Shown: positions 8,530-19,046, numbered from the stretch's first letter. The stretch: DNA of 64,000 bases from Candida dubliniensis CD36 (GCF_000026945.1 NC_012860.1:2046001-2110000), one strand, 5' to 3'. The notes: generated by a model from the letters alone, not told the origin. Numbers and translations: made by a program.

Positions 8530-11172
8530 ATGGCGTCAAATATTTCACAAGATAAATCAACTTCAATCGCTTTCGTGTCCCAGAAAAGGATATACTCCAA
8601 ACATGGATGCAAGGAATGCAAACGACGAAAGATTAAATGTGATGAAGGCAAGCCATCTTGTTGGCAATGTATCCGATTAAGAAAGGAATGTTCTTATCCT
8701 AAACCAGGGGAGAAGGTATTAAGAATACTGAAAAAGAAACAACGAGAGCAATTGATAAGACAAGAAGCAGCTCAGAAACAGCTGTTACTTCTACATCAAC
8801 CATCCCCATTGGAGCAACTTCAAAGCAAACACAGAGCACATGCATCACCATTATCATCTAACTCATCACAAGATAGTTATCGTGACACTAGGTCACCAAA
8901 TCCAATGATTAATCGAACCCCCATATACCAACAGCACCATTTCCCAGAAAACCACCACCAACATCAACTTCGTCCACCTCCACCTCCACCTCCACCATCA
9001 CAGCAACAGCAATACCCTTCACATCAACCACTATTACACCAGCAGCAGCTAGTACCCCCACCGCCACCACCGCCACCACAGCAACTACTGCCGTCACATC
9101 AACAATATCAAATAGCCCCTTCTGTTACCTATTATCCCAATCCTCCATCCTTTATTCAATATCCTGTGCATATACTTCAAGTAGGTCCCCCCAGTTTACC
9201 TCAGAACGTTGTACCAAATCAACCTAACCCTCCACCACCTCCTCCTGGACCACCAGCAGTAGCAGTAGCAGTTCCACCACCACCATACCCTCAAAATAAA
9301 CATTCGATTGTTTTACCACCACCTCAAGCTTCTAAACTTCCAATAAACCCCCTTCCTGATCACTTAAATAAAAGGCTGCAAAATCCTACCACTGCTCCTT
9401 CTTTGAAAGTTACAAATAGTGGAAGTAACAGCTGCAATTCTATTCCTAATTTATTAAACGATACAAATGTGTTGTCTGATAGCAATACAATCAGTGGTTC
9501 TGGAAACACCCCACAAACACCACCTCAGCAGAATGCAAATAATGACATACATATTGAACATAGTCAATTTTCTAATGACAACCTTATAGACTATTATAAT
9601 CAAAATGATTTAGATATTTTAGCTACTGATTTGAATAATATTGTTAGTGAAATCATGTTTGATTTTAATTTTGTTAAAGATAAAAACCCACCTTTAGACA
9701 CAGATGAAGGGTCGTTGAAAACAGCAACCTCAACTAATGGGAGTCCGCCACCTTTAGAAACTGTCTCTTCAAACAATCACAATGTTCCTATAGATTTCAT
9801 CCACTTTAGAAAGAAATCAGATAAGACATATTTTGAAACATTTTATAATGAGTTTGCCCAAATTATACTACCATTCCCAAGTTTTGATAAACATAACAAT
9901 TGTTATTTCAATCCCGCAAGAGATATAATTCTCAAGAGTGCTGCTAAAGTAAAGTATTTACTAGCTGCAGTATTAGCCAACGGGGCTCGACAACAGTTTA
10001 ACAAAACAAAAAGTGAAGAAGACGAACAAGCATATTGTTTTTATTTATCACGGTGTTTAGAATTATTGGGACCAGCAATAGCCAATGATGATAAAGAATT
10101 GGCTTCAAATATTGAAAATGTTTTACTAACTGTATTGCTATTGACTGCTGGTAATGCATCAAATTTGAGACAAGATTGGCGGTCTCATTTAAAAGGTGCA
10201 AAAGATCTATTAGTTAAAAACTCCCCAAAAAGTACAACTAAAAGAAATCATTCAAAAGTGTTTATTTTCTGCAAAATTTGGTTTGTTACTATTGAAGTTT
10301 TAGCTGGTATCAGTTCCCAAAAAGGTGGTACATTACAAACCGAGCAAGAAATTGATGAGTTAATCAATTCTGGAGACGATTATGAACAACAGGTATTAAA
10401 AGAATTAGGAATTATTCTTGACAATGGATTTAATATTATGGGAGGATATCAACATGAGTGTTATGATTTTTTTGGGAAATTGATTAAAATTTTGAATCAA
10501 GATAGAAATGGAAAACTAAACCCTCAAGAATCATTTGAATATATAAAACTTTTTGTTGACCTTGAAAAACAAAGGAATCTTGAATTTGTTGATAAACGAG
10601 GTAGTTGGGTTTCTCTTGGCAATGAGGAGAATGACGAATATAGTAATATTAAAGAGGAAAAGCATATCCATTCATTATTAATGGAAAAAGTGCCAGCTGG
10701 TGACAACACGTATCAAATAATTTCCTGGATGGATGTATCCCATCAAGCTTATACTATGGCATCAATGATTACGATTCTTGAAAAATGTTTTGGTGAAAAC
10801 TATTCGAATCCTCAAATTCAATTATTAAGTGATTCAATAATCCAATTTGTTGATTATTTATTTCATTACCACACAAATGGTCTGTTTCCTAAACATAAAA
10901 TTGAAAGTGCATTAATGATGTTACAATGGCCTCTTCTTGTTGCGGGAAGGAATATTGGTAACAATAGTGCTGTCGATAATAGCGATGAGACCACCAACAC
11001 AATCCAACACAAGAAAGATGTCGTTATAAAATTCTTTGAGGCTCTGTCACGAGTAGGTTCTGGTGGTGCATTGATCGCATCGAAAATTATTCAAAAAATC
11101 TGGAGCAAAAGAGAGAATAATGAAGAATTTGATAATGACGATAACGAAAACGAGGATTTGTTATCTTATTAA
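8530..11172 (+). CDS. LYS143: Zn2Cys6 transcription factor, Lys14 family
   Basis: Fungal zinc-cluster regulator, nuclear. The binuclear cluster has cysteines at 27, 30, 37, 44, 47 and 54 (spacing C-x2-C-x6-C-x6-C-x2-C-x6-C), followed by a basic linker. A Gln/Pro/His-rich region with polyproline runs fills about residues 90-290. The rest is the conserved Lys14-type body, including an LATDLNNIVSEIMF block and a C-terminal helical region. LYS142 downstream has the same blocks, so the two are paralogs on either side of DAK2. The open frame extends upstream only through a TTG at 8515; I use the first ATG, giving 880 residues. In S. cerevisiae Lys14 controls lysine biosynthesis; the C. albicans family has expanded and diverged in target genes, so a lysine role is not assured. 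Choosing LYS143 over another paralog rests on remembered gene order. Confidence 0.88.
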   Translation: MASNISQDKSTSIAFVSQKRIYSKHGCKECKRRKIKCDEGKPSCWQCIRLRKECSYPKPGEKVLRILKKKQREQLIRQEAAQKQLLLLHQPSPLEQLQSKHRAHASPLSSNSSQDSYRDTRSPNPMINRTPIYQQHHFPENHHQHQLRPPPPPPPPSQQQQYPSHQPLLHQQQLVPPPPPPPPQQLLPSHQQYQIAPSVTYYPNPPSFIQYPVHILQVGPPSLPQNVVPNQPNPPPPPPGPPAVAVAVPPPPYPQNKHSIVLPPPQASKLPINPLPDHLNKRLQNPTTAPSLKVTNSGSNSCNSIPNLLNDTNVLSDSNTISGSGNTPQTPPQQNANNDIHIEHSQFSNDNLIDYYNQNDLDILATDLNNIVSEIMFDFNFVKDKNPPLDTDEGSLKTATSTNGSPPPLETVSSNNHNVPIDFIHFRKKSDKTYFETFYNEFAQIILPFPSFDKHNNCYFNPARDIILKSAAKVKYLLAAVLANGARQQFNKTKSEEDEQAYCFYLSRCLELLGPAIANDDKELASNIENVLLTVLLLTAGNASNLRQDWRSHLKGAKDLLVKNSPKSTTKRNHSKVFIFCKIWFVTIEVLAGISSQKGGTLQTEQEIDELINSGDDYEQQVLKELGIILDNGFNIMGGYQHECYDFFGKLIKILNQDRNGKLNPQESFEYIKLFVDLEKQRNLEFVDKRGSWVSLGNEENDEYSNIKEEKHIHSLLMEKVPAGDNTYQIISWMDVSHQAYTMASMITILEKCFGENYSNPQIQLLSDSIIQFVDYLFHYHTNGLFPKHKIESALMMLQWPLLVAGRNIGNNSAVDNSDETTNTIQHKKDVVIKFFEALSRVGSGGALIASKIIQKIWSKRENNEEFDNDDNENEDLLSY

Positions 11173-11317
11173 CTATATATATGTTTATATTTCTTCAAAA
11201 AAAAAAAACAAAGGGGGTGCTGTATTATTAAATAATTTTAAAACTATTCATGTTCATTTAATCTTTTTCATTTGTCGATTGTAATTATATATTACTATTT
11301 TGAGTTTATTCATTGAC

Positions 11318-13114
11318 CTAATTTACAACTTTTTCTGTGAACCCTTTAATTAATGCCAATACACCAACTGCACCTGGATCAGGAATTCCTCCTTCTGCCT
11401 TGAATTCATCTTCATTAACATAACTGGCTCTACCAAATGAAGCATGCAAATTTTTGGTTTCTTCACAACCTTTATTGGCAGCATCAACTGCCTTAGTCAA
11501 GTCACCAGTTTTATGCAAAACATCCACAAATGGTTGCAATGTATCAATCAAAGTTCTTCCACCAACTCTTGCTCTGGTATACTTGAACAACCCATCATAT
11601 AAAGCATGGTATAAAGCATCACCAACAGTTTGTATTGTGATTTCCTTTGTTTCTTTCAATTGCTTCACTAAAGCGGTTAAGTAAATAGAATAAAGACCAC
11701 CGGAAGTTCCTCCCATACTATCTTCAACATATTCGGTGATTTTCCCAAGAGTATAAACCGGATCATTCAAATTGGATTTGAAATCTTCATCTTCTTTTAA
11801 TGCTTTCAAGATTGAGTTTGCTCCATCTGCTAAAGTCTGACCACAATCCCCATCACCAACAACAGTATCATAACGAGTGATTTTTGGTTCTTCATTTAAC
11901 AACACTTTTAAGGCATTAACCAATTGTGACTCGAATTTTCCACCGTCAATCTTAAGTTCAGATGAAGTTACGGTTTCATTTTGCATGGGTGACTCAATTT
12001 CTCTATTTTGCAGTTCCCAAATTTTTGAATCATAAATTTTTGGTTTCCAACCGGGGGCATTAGTTGGTGTATCCAAAAACCTTAACACATCTTCACTTGT
12101 AAATGCAGCATCATCTTTTTTCAAATTTGACAAATTTAATAAGGTTATTGAAAAACCTGGTGAATTGAAAGATGTAACAAAATCACTCACATAAACTCTT
12201 TTTGGTTTCTTTTTCAAAGGCAAATTAGCCAATGCGTGTTCAGTAATGGCATATAATTCAAATGATGAAGTTCCACCAATGTTATTAACCATTAATACAT
12301 ATTCATCATTGTCTAAATCAAAATCAACATAATGACGGTCTTTATCTTCTGGAGATAACAATTGATGATACATTTTTTTAATCAATTCGTCGATATTAGG
12401 AATTGGTTTAATCTTTGTACCAGGTTCATTATGAATACCCAAACCCAATTCCATTTCATCATGACCAGTGAATTCAATTTCTTCTCCCTCCAATTTCCCT
12501 GGAACTGAAGTACGATCCAAACTTGCTCCCAAAGTTACTAAATTTTTATTGATCGCATGACCTAAATCACTCAATGATTTCAAATCAACATCTGGACTAG
12601 TGGCACTAGCTGAACCCAAGATTTTATGAATAAAAGCTGTTCCTGCCAACCCTCTTCTCCCTACCATTTTATTTTGTTCTCTTCCAACAGCAACATCATC
12701 ACTCACAATAACCAATTCAACTTTATAACCTTCACTTTTGGCTCTTTCGGCAACTAATCCAAAATGTAAAATATCTCCAGTATAATTCTTAATGACAATA
12801 ATAGTACCTTTTTCTTTATTAGATTTGGTTTTAATTGCTGCCATGATTTGTTTTGTTGATGGACTAGCAAAAATCGATCCACTAACTGCAGCATCTAATA
12901 AATTCTCTCCAACAAATCCTCCATGCATTGGTTCATGTCCAGCACCTCCTCCACTAATAATGGTAATTTTCTTTGAAGTATCTGAATGAGGATTAAATAC
13001 AACTTTTTCACTAGGAATCAAATTCACATATGGATTAGAAGCAATTAAACCTCTCAATTGACTAACCACAATGTCTTCATCTTTACCATATTTCCAATGT
13101 TTTGCTAATGTCAT
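11318..13114 (-). CDS. DAK2: Dihydroxyacetone kinase
   Basis: ATP-dependent kinase converting dihydroxyacetone to DHA phosphate in the cytosol, feeding glycerol carbon into glycolysis and detoxifying DHA. The 598-residue length fits the fused fungal and animal form. The DhaK domain (about 1-345) carries the GGGAGHEP motif and H228 in LGIHNEPG, the residue expected to bind substrate covalently. The DhaL ATP-binding domain (about 395-595) carries the magnesium-binding GDGDCG motif and a GGTSGGLYS loop. The start is the first ATG. The gene sits alone on the minus strand between two paralogous regulators and shares an 887-base divergent promoter region with LYS142. Carbon-source regulation is plausible; the GC-rich CGG-containing element at 13841-13910 is nearer to LYS142 but could serve both. 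Confidence 0.96.
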   Translation of the reverse strand: MTLAKHWKYGKDEDIVVSQLRGLIASNPYVNLIPSEKVVFNPHSDTSKKITIISGGGAGHEPMHGGFVGENLLDAAVSGSIFASPSTKQIMAAIKTKSNKEKGTIIVIKNYTGDILHFGLVAERAKSEGYKVELVIVSDDVAVGREQNKMVGRRGLAGTAFIHKILGSASATSPDVDLKSLSDLGHAINKNLVTLGASLDRTSVPGKLEGEEIEFTGHDEMELGLGIHNEPGTKIKPIPNIDELIKKMYHQLLSPEDKDRHYVDFDLDNDEYVLMVNNIGGTSSFELYAITEHALANLPLKKKPKRVYVSDFVTSFNSPGFSITLLNLSNLKKDDAAFTSEDVLRFLDTPTNAPGWKPKIYDSKIWELQNREIESPMQNETVTSSELKIDGGKFESQLVNALKVLLNEEPKITRYDTVVGDGDCGQTLADGANSILKALKEDEDFKSNLNDPVYTLGKITEYVEDSMGGTSGGLYSIYLTALVKQLKETKEITIQTVGDALYHALYDGLFKYTRARVGGRTLIDTLQPFVDVLHKTGDLTKAVDAANKGCEETKNLHASFGRASYVNEDEFKAEGGIPDPGAVGVLALIKGFTEKVVN

Positions 13115-14001
13115 GATTTGATTTAGTTGAACTGTTTTATGTTTTTGATATGTTTAGCAATTGGGAAAAATTGAATTTATTATAAAGTTAAGTTAATGGC
13201 AATATATATACTTTTTTTTTTCTTTCTCTCTTTCTCTGTTCCCGCCTTTAAGTTGGTAGTTATGATGGTGGTGAAGGGGACTGACGGATTAAATGGTAAA
13301 TGATTATTTATTGCTTTGTGTTTAAACGTCATTATACTTTGTCTATATTGTGTGGTTTACATGCAGTCTAATAAGATATCATGCCATGTTTTTTTTTTTT
13401 TTTTTTTTTCATTCAAATCGTTCATTCAATCTTTGGTATATTTGATTGTTCCAGTCAATTGTTGTTCATTGTTTTCTCTATACAATAGGGTTTCATTCTG
13501 GGGAAATATGGAGAAAACTCGTTAACTTAGAATTGAAAAATTGGTGATTTTTTCACATACCCTTTTGTGTGTTTGTTGTTACAGTCTTTAAAAAAAATAA
13601 AGCAAGTATTATTATTTCTCAGGTGAGCTTTGTTGCTGCTACCATATCAATTGTATGTTCATTATTTATTTTCATGCATGACATTCCTGTGTGTGTGTGT
13701 GTCGAATGATCTGACACTAAAGATGGATGGAGCTCGAAAGTTATTGTGCCGTTTTTTGTTTTAAAAACTATAAATATATGACTATATTGTTGTGTGAATT
13801 AGAAATTCAGTAATTTTTTTAGACAAATGTATTTCAGTACGGACCGATTGTCGTGCTCGACCGCGGCCCGCCCCAAGACAAGAGCTTTGGCGTGCGGTGC
13901 GGTGCGGAAACTCAAAACAATAAAAATTCAGAAAAACAAAACAAAACAAAACAAATTCTGAAAAAAAAAAAAAGAAAAAAGCGGAGTTGATTTCCCTCTA
14001 A
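13115..14001. other. Divergent DAK2/LYS142 promoter region
   Basis: 887 bases with no gene. It contains a short GT repeat near 13692, a strikingly GC-rich stretch at about 13841-13910 with many CGG/CCG triplets, and an (AAAAC) repeat at about 13932-13955 in the likely LYS142 leader. Confidence 0.65.
13895..13907 (+). promoter_or_regulatory. Three CGG half-sites in 5-base register
   Basis: CGG occurs at 13895, 13900 and 13905, all on the same strand, the last as part of GTGCGGAAA. CGG triplets are the standard half-sites of Zn2Cys6 proteins. The array is about 95 bases before the LYS142 start, so autoregulation or control by a paralog is plausible. Confidence 0.5.
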
Positions 14002-16128
14002 ATGTCAAATTCATATTCACAAGTACCAAATCACAGAGACATCACCATGTCTAGTTCCAAAAGAGCTTACAGTCGAGGTGGTTGTAAAGAATGCAAAAGA
14101 AGAAAGATTCGTTGTCCTGAAGATAAACCATCTTGTGCAACTTGTGTTCGACTAGGGAAAGTTTGTTCGTATCCTTTGCCAGGAGAACGAGTGCCCCGTG
14201 TATCCATAAAAGCATTAGCCAATAAGGAACTGTTACCCCATGAATTACCAGAACTCAAAGCAAAAAAACCTTTTTCCAAACCACTAACTATTCAAATGTA
14301 TCTGGTTGATGATTTTGGGGTTAAAAAGAAAAAGCGGAGACTAAGATTAGATGACGATTATCTCACCAACAACTTTAATACTGGAACCAATTCGACTATT
14401 TCAAGTAATACTACTACCACTAATAATGGGCATGTGTCAGATTCTAAATCAATAAGCAACAATAGTAATAATGGATCAAATCCTACTAGTAATTTAATGC
14501 AACAAATGAATTCGCAAATAATCCTGTCCAATCAGCCTGCACTTGGTATTACACAGACCCTGGAGAGTATGCTAAGTACTACATCTAGTTCCTCATTGTT
14601 TGAGGATTTATATAATGATGATGATTTGAATCTACTTGCATCTGATTTGAACAATATCGTTAATGACATTATGTTTACTTCGAATATGCCAAATAACAAT
14701 GATAGTTTGATCGATGACAACTTCTTCAGTCCATTCAATTATCCACCACAACTATCCAATCTCAATGACATTCCAAAACACATACCTTTGGATTATATCA
14801 AATTGAAAACTGACGATGAAAAAAGGTACCTAGCGGAGTTTTATCATGAGTTCGCCTCACAGATTTTACCATTTGGTGCGTTCGATAAAATTTCGGGTAC
14901 TTATTACAACCCAGTGAGAGATGTGATTTTAATATATGCTGCCAAGGAGCCATTTCTATTATCAGCAATCTTGTCTCAAGGGGCTAAATTGTCTTTCCAA
15001 AAAACATCCAAGCAGTCTGATCATGACAATTATGGGTCATACTTATCCACGTGCTTGAGGTTGTTGGGTCCAGCTTTGAGTAAAAATCGTGATAAACTGG
15101 TAAAAGATGATTTAACGTCAAATATAGAAAGTATTCTTATAACAGTGCTACTATTAACCTCGTCGAATGCCATGACTGAAAAATTAAGTTGGAGACCACA
15201 TTTGAAGGGTGCAAAAGATATTATTATAAAGGCAACAAATAGTAAAATTCGACTGTCCAAAACATTGATTTTATGCAAAATATGGTTTGCTGATTTTGAA
15301 ATTTTGGCAGGTACTAGTAGTCATTTGGGTGGCACTATAAAAACCGATTGCGATTTGGACTCGGTGATTAATTTTGAAGATGAATTTGTTAAATCTGTAT
15401 TGGAACAATTTGGATTACTTCAAGGTGGGAGTTTTAATATCATGAGTGGGTACAACATACAAATGGTTTACTTATTCCGTGATTTATCCAAACTTTTAAA
15501 CCGTAAACGAGAAATGGGCGAAGAATTTGTTCCAAATCAATCCCTAGAGTATATTCGTTTAATTTCAGGGTTTTATGAACATTATGGGAAAGTCTATATC
15601 GATAGAAAATGTTTATTACCAGGACCGATTGCCACCCCACTAACCGAGTTGTATAACCTTGTGGATTCTGTACCAACTATAAATGGCAACACTCTTTATA
15701 TCAGCTGGATGGATATTTCCCAACAGGCATATGCTTTAGCTGGGTTAATAACGGTCTTCACCTCAATATTATTGGATCCTCCTGATTTGCCACATATTCA
15801 AGATTTAAATTCGAAACTAGTTGAGTTAATAAAATTTGTGGAACAAAGTGTGAATTATTTTACAATGAGATTTCCGAATGGATTTCTGATGATTCAATGG
15901 CCCATTACAGTTGCAGGAATAAACTGCACTAGTAAAGCTCAACAACCAGTGATTGAAAAATTTTTCAAAATTTGTATTGAGTTAGGATCTGTTAGTGCAG
16001 AAATAACTTTGAAACGAATCAAGAAAATATGGGAATTACGTGAAAAGGGTGAAGAATATTATGATATTCATGCTAAGACCGAAAATGGAGAAATTGATGG
16101 AAGTCACCTCGATAATGTTGCCTATTAA
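14002..16128 (+). CDS. LYS142: Zn2Cys6 transcription factor, Lys14 family
   Basis: Nuclear zinc-cluster regulator and paralog of the protein encoded at 8530-11172. The cluster begins at C28 and keeps the C-x2-C-x6-C-x6-C-x2-C-x6-C spacing. Shared blocks include LASDLNNIVNDIMF (about residues 212-225) and AEFYHEFASQILPFGAFDK, where the paralog has YNEFAQIILPFPSFDK. Length is 708 residues against 880; most of the difference is the missing Gln/Pro-rich insert after the cluster, replaced here by a Ser/Asn-rich region (about 125-170). The start is the first ATG; M16 is an in-frame alternative just before the cluster. GC-rich CGG repeats lie right upstream. The target genes cannot be read from this sequence, and the exact paralog name depends on remembered gene order. 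Confidence 0.88.
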   Translation: MSNSYSQVPNHRDITMSSSKRAYSRGGCKECKRRKIRCPEDKPSCATCVRLGKVCSYPLPGERVPRVSIKALANKELLPHELPELKAKKPFSKPLTIQMYLVDDFGVKKKKRRLRLDDDYLTNNFNTGTNSTISSNTTTTNNGHVSDSKSISNNSNNGSNPTSNLMQQMNSQIILSNQPALGITQTLESMLSTTSSSSLFEDLYNDDDLNLLASDLNNIVNDIMFTSNMPNNNDSLIDDNFFSPFNYPPQLSNLNDIPKHIPLDYIKLKTDDEKRYLAEFYHEFASQILPFGAFDKISGTYYNPVRDVILIYAAKEPFLLSAILSQGAKLSFQKTSKQSDHDNYGSYLSTCLRLLGPALSKNRDKLVKDDLTSNIESILITVLLLTSSNAMTEKLSWRPHLKGAKDIIIKATNSKIRLSKTLILCKIWFADFEILAGTSSHLGGTIKTDCDLDSVINFEDEFVKSVLEQFGLLQGGSFNIMSGYNIQMVYLFRDLSKLLNRKREMGEEFVPNQSLEYIRLISGFYEHYGKVYIDRKCLLPGPIATPLTELYNLVDSVPTINGNTLYISWMDISQQAYALAGLITVFTSILLDPPDLPHIQDLNSKLVELIKFVEQSVNYFTMRFPNGFLMIQWPITVAGINCTSKAQQPVIEKFFKICIELGSVSAEITLKRIKKIWELREKGEEYYDIHAKTENGEIDGSHLDNVAY

Positions 16129-16331
16129 TGGTAAGTTTTTTTTTTTTTTGTACATTATTTCATAAAGATGGATGGGTTGAAGTGTCTTTATAACCTGAGT
16201 TCAGTTCATATAGTATCAACACGATGTTATCACAAATTAAATCTATATTAATAAATACTAAAATCATGCCTATTTACAGGAAAAAAAAAAATCACATACA
16301 CAGGTACACTCATAAGCTCTTTGTTGTTTTA

Positions 16332-18194
16332 TTAAATTCTCACGGGCTCTTCGTTTATCGCGTCATCTTCCTCAATTTCTTTAGTTTGTGATGCATCTGA
16401 AACTGATGAATCACTTTCTTTTGTTTCCTTTACTGTAGATTGTTCTTCGGGTTTCTCAACATTTTTTGGCAATTTTTCATTGGTAACAAAGAATGCTGCA
16501 AAAAATGTAATAACTGAAAACCCAATAGCCATATAAAAAACGTTTCTTATAGCGTCCATAATTTGTAGTTTAACGAAATGTTCAGTCTCGGGGTGTAATG
16601 ATTTTAATAAGGATGTTGAAGATGTCAATTCACTTAAATCATATTTCTGTAAATCTTGTAAAATGACTGGATTCGTAACTTTTTTAATGGCTTTTGTATA
16701 GATGTTTTTTAGGGAGGTTGTATAAACTGCATCGGCCAACACAGCTCCAAAAGCCGATAAAATTGATCTTGAAAAATTAAGGAAAGTTGTTGTCATAATC
16801 ATTCCCGAGGGGCTTTTTGGTGCCTTAATTTGAGCTGATAAAAACGATGGTTGCATTTGTAAACCAGCCAGTACCCCAAGAATAATCAACAACCCAACTT
16901 GTTGTGAAAAGTTTGAATCGACTTGCAATAAGGTGAGTAACCCACAACCTATTGGTCCTAATATTCCTGAAAGAACATTATAGGGCTTGACAAATTTAAA
17001 CTTTTGTACCAATAAACCCGAGAACATCGATGAAAGAACAACCGCTATAATTGTTGGCAATAAATGAAGACCAGCACCAAGGGGAGATGCATCTTTGATA
17101 ACTTGAAAATAAATTGCTCCATAAATCATCACCATAATAAATGAGGAGAATATACCAGAGATTGCAAGGGTGGAGGCAACAATTTGTGGGACCTTAACAA
17201 TTTCTGTACTGATTACTTGGTTCTTGGAAAACCAAAAATTCCATATAACAAATGCGATAAGTAAGATGGGACCCAAAACAAAACAGGAAATAACTGCTGC
17301 TGAGTCCCAAGGGAAATCTGATGTACCAAATGTTATAGCCAATAATAATATGACACAGCCAGAAATTAACAAGAATGTTCCGAAATAATCAAATTGTTTT
17401 AACTGTTGTTTCACATTCACCTTTGGTCTTGGTGGACGGAAAGCATACAAAAACACCAACATTGCAAACCCACCAATTGGTAAATTAATGTAAAAAGCCC
17501 ATCTCCAAGTGACTTTAGATGTGAAGGCCCCACCAATAAGCGGACCTACCACAGAGGCAATTGCAAATGTCACTGAAAATATACTTAATGCCAATGGACG
17601 TTTGGTGATTGGGACAACTTCGGACCCAATAACAAAAACCAGACTATTTATACCTGATCCTCCAATACCAGCCAATACTCTTCCACCAATCAAAACATTC
17701 ATGTCGTTGGCCAATGCACACATTAACGACCCCGCTTCAAATAAAATAATAGCAATCACCATTGCCCACTTACGGCCAATAATAATTGACAATTTACCAA
17801 ACGTTTGAATGAAAACAGCCATGGTTAATAAAAACCCACTAGAAAGCCAACCAACTTTGGAAAAGGCATCGAATTTTGTTCCTACTGTAGTTAAAATTGT
17901 AACGATAATAGTTTGATCTAATGCGAAAAGGAATAAACATAAAAACAATGATAAAAAACACAAGATCAATTGTACTCCATGTAAGTAATGGTCTTCCTTT
18001 TTGGTACCATCACCAGCATCTGATTCTTTGAATCCCTTGGGTTCCTCGCCTGGTTGATTTTCAATATCATGATGAACAACTGGTTGCACTAGCACCGAGC
18101 TGTCAAAATCGTTTTGAGGCGTCGATGGTGCGTTTGCATCTAATTCCGCATTCTCTGGATTTGATAATGGTTGCTCTCTCTCTATTCCGCTCAT
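16332..18194 (-). CDS. MFS multidrug exporter, DHA2 (14-segment) type
   Basis: Plasma-membrane proton antiporter of the major facilitator superfamily. The first ~75 residues are hydrophilic and cytosolic. Fourteen hydrophobic segments follow between about 75 and 560, then an acidic Ser/Lys/Glu tail. Segment 1 contains ALDQTIIVTIL, the typical DHA2 motif, and the loop after segment 2 has FGKLSIIIGRKWAM (motif A). Length of 620 fits the fungal DHA2 family, which includes drug, siderophore and vacuolar amino-acid exporters; the substrate cannot be told from sequence. It is divergent from a second, unrelated MFS gene at 19547 across a 1.35-kb spacer holding zinc-cluster-type CGG elements, suggesting regulated expression. 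Confidence 0.9.
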   Translation of the reverse strand: MSGIEREQPLSNPENAELDANAPSTPQNDFDSSVLVQPVVHHDIENQPGEEPKGFKESDAGDGTKKEDHYLHGVQLILCFLSLFLCLFLFALDQTIIVTILTTVGTKFDAFSKVGWLSSGFLLTMAVFIQTFGKLSIIIGRKWAMVIAIILFEAGSLMCALANDMNVLIGGRVLAGIGGSGINSLVFVIGSEVVPITKRPLALSIFSVTFAIASVVGPLIGGAFTSKVTWRWAFYINLPIGGFAMLVFLYAFRPPRPKVNVKQQLKQFDYFGTFLLISGCVILLLAITFGTSDFPWDSAAVISCFVLGPILLIAFVIWNFWFSKNQVISTEIVKVPQIVASTLAISGIFSSFIMVMIYGAIYFQVIKDASPLGAGLHLLPTIIAVVLSSMFSGLLVQKFKFVKPYNVLSGILGPIGCGLLTLLQVDSNFSQQVGLLIILGVLAGLQMQPSFLSAQIKAPKSPSGMIMTTTFLNFSRSILSAFGAVLADAVYTTSLKNIYTKAIKKVTNPVILQDLQKYDLSELTSSTSLLKSLHPETEHFVKLQIMDAIRNVFYMAIGFSVITFFAAFFVTNEKLPKNVEKPEEQSTVKETKESDSSVSDASQTKEIEEDDAINEEPVRI

Positions 18195-18448
18195 AGTTAT
18201 ATTTATCAGATAACGAGTAATAACTAATGATTCTTATTGAAAGAAATATATCACCAAATTAAAAGTGAAAAGAAGAATAAAAAAGAATATAGAGTTACAA
18301 ATAAATTAGACCAAAACTGAAAAGGCTAGGCGATATGTGGCATTATATATACTAAATATTATAGAAAACTGTTCTTTTTTTTTTTTTGTTGTGTCAAACG
18401 GAAATAATGATCATCGAATGTAGTCTATTTTAATTGAGGCTTGCCCAT

Positions 18449-18480
18449 TCACCATCACCATCACCATCACCACCACCATT
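18449..18480 (+). repeat. CAC/CAT trinucleotide microsatellite
   Basis: A run of alternating CAC and CAT units upstream of the DHA2 transporter gene. It is non-coding here and probably length-variable between strains. Confidence 0.8.
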
Positions 18481-18718
18481 ATCACTGCTCCTATACTCTT
18501 AGCCGTTTCATACTATCAAACGTTGCGTTATTTTTAGTTGTAGTAAAGTTAAATCCGTGTTTTTCTTGGTACGATTAGCCGTGGATTTTTGGTACAGCGT
18601 GTATGGGTTTAATTTTTGAACTCTTTCCTATAACAATGCAGAGATTGTTAAGAGTTGATTCCGCACATCTCGCTACTAAACTTAACTTGAAAGATATAAT
18701 ATATATTATGTGTATTCT

Positions 18719-18732
18719 CCGCTTCGATACGG
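18719..18732 (+). promoter_or_regulatory. CCG-N8-CGG everted zinc-cluster-type site
   Basis: Two triplets in everted orientation separated by 8 bases, a layout used by dimeric Zn2Cys6 activators. It is 525 bases upstream of the DHA2 exporter and 815 upstream of the other MFS gene. The factor is unknown. Confidence 0.35.
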
Positions 18733-18971
18733 ATTTTACAAATCTAATCATCTAAATTAACTCCGTTTTTTTTTTTTTTAGAACAAGCCGCGCTGAACTT
18801 AAAATTTGTTTTAGTTTAATTCTGTGTTAATGGAATCCCATCAGCCTGTTAGTTAATCAATTCAAGACAGACCAAACCAGACAATACATCTAATGCCATT
18901 TTTTTTTTCTTAGGGGGTGTTTATTGTTGCTAGTTGTCCTTGAAGAAATGTAAACTAAAACTAGCGTCTGA

Positions 18972-19046
18972 TAACCTTGATTGTGGAAAAACTGTAACAA
19001 AAAAAGGATCTACATTAAAAGCCAAAAATACCTCAATCAAGGTTAA
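18972..19046. repeat. Inverted repeat in divergent MFS promoter
   Basis: TAACCTTGATT at 18972-18982 is answered by its exact reverse complement AATCAAGGTTA at 19035-19045, 52 bases apart, with further partial matching just inside the arms. A pair of operator sites for one factor is the simplest reading; a stem-loop in RNA is possible. Confidence 0.5.

Noticed and set aside
11988..11994. TGACTCA inside DAK2
   Set aside because: It lies within coding sequence, far from any start; most likely chance.
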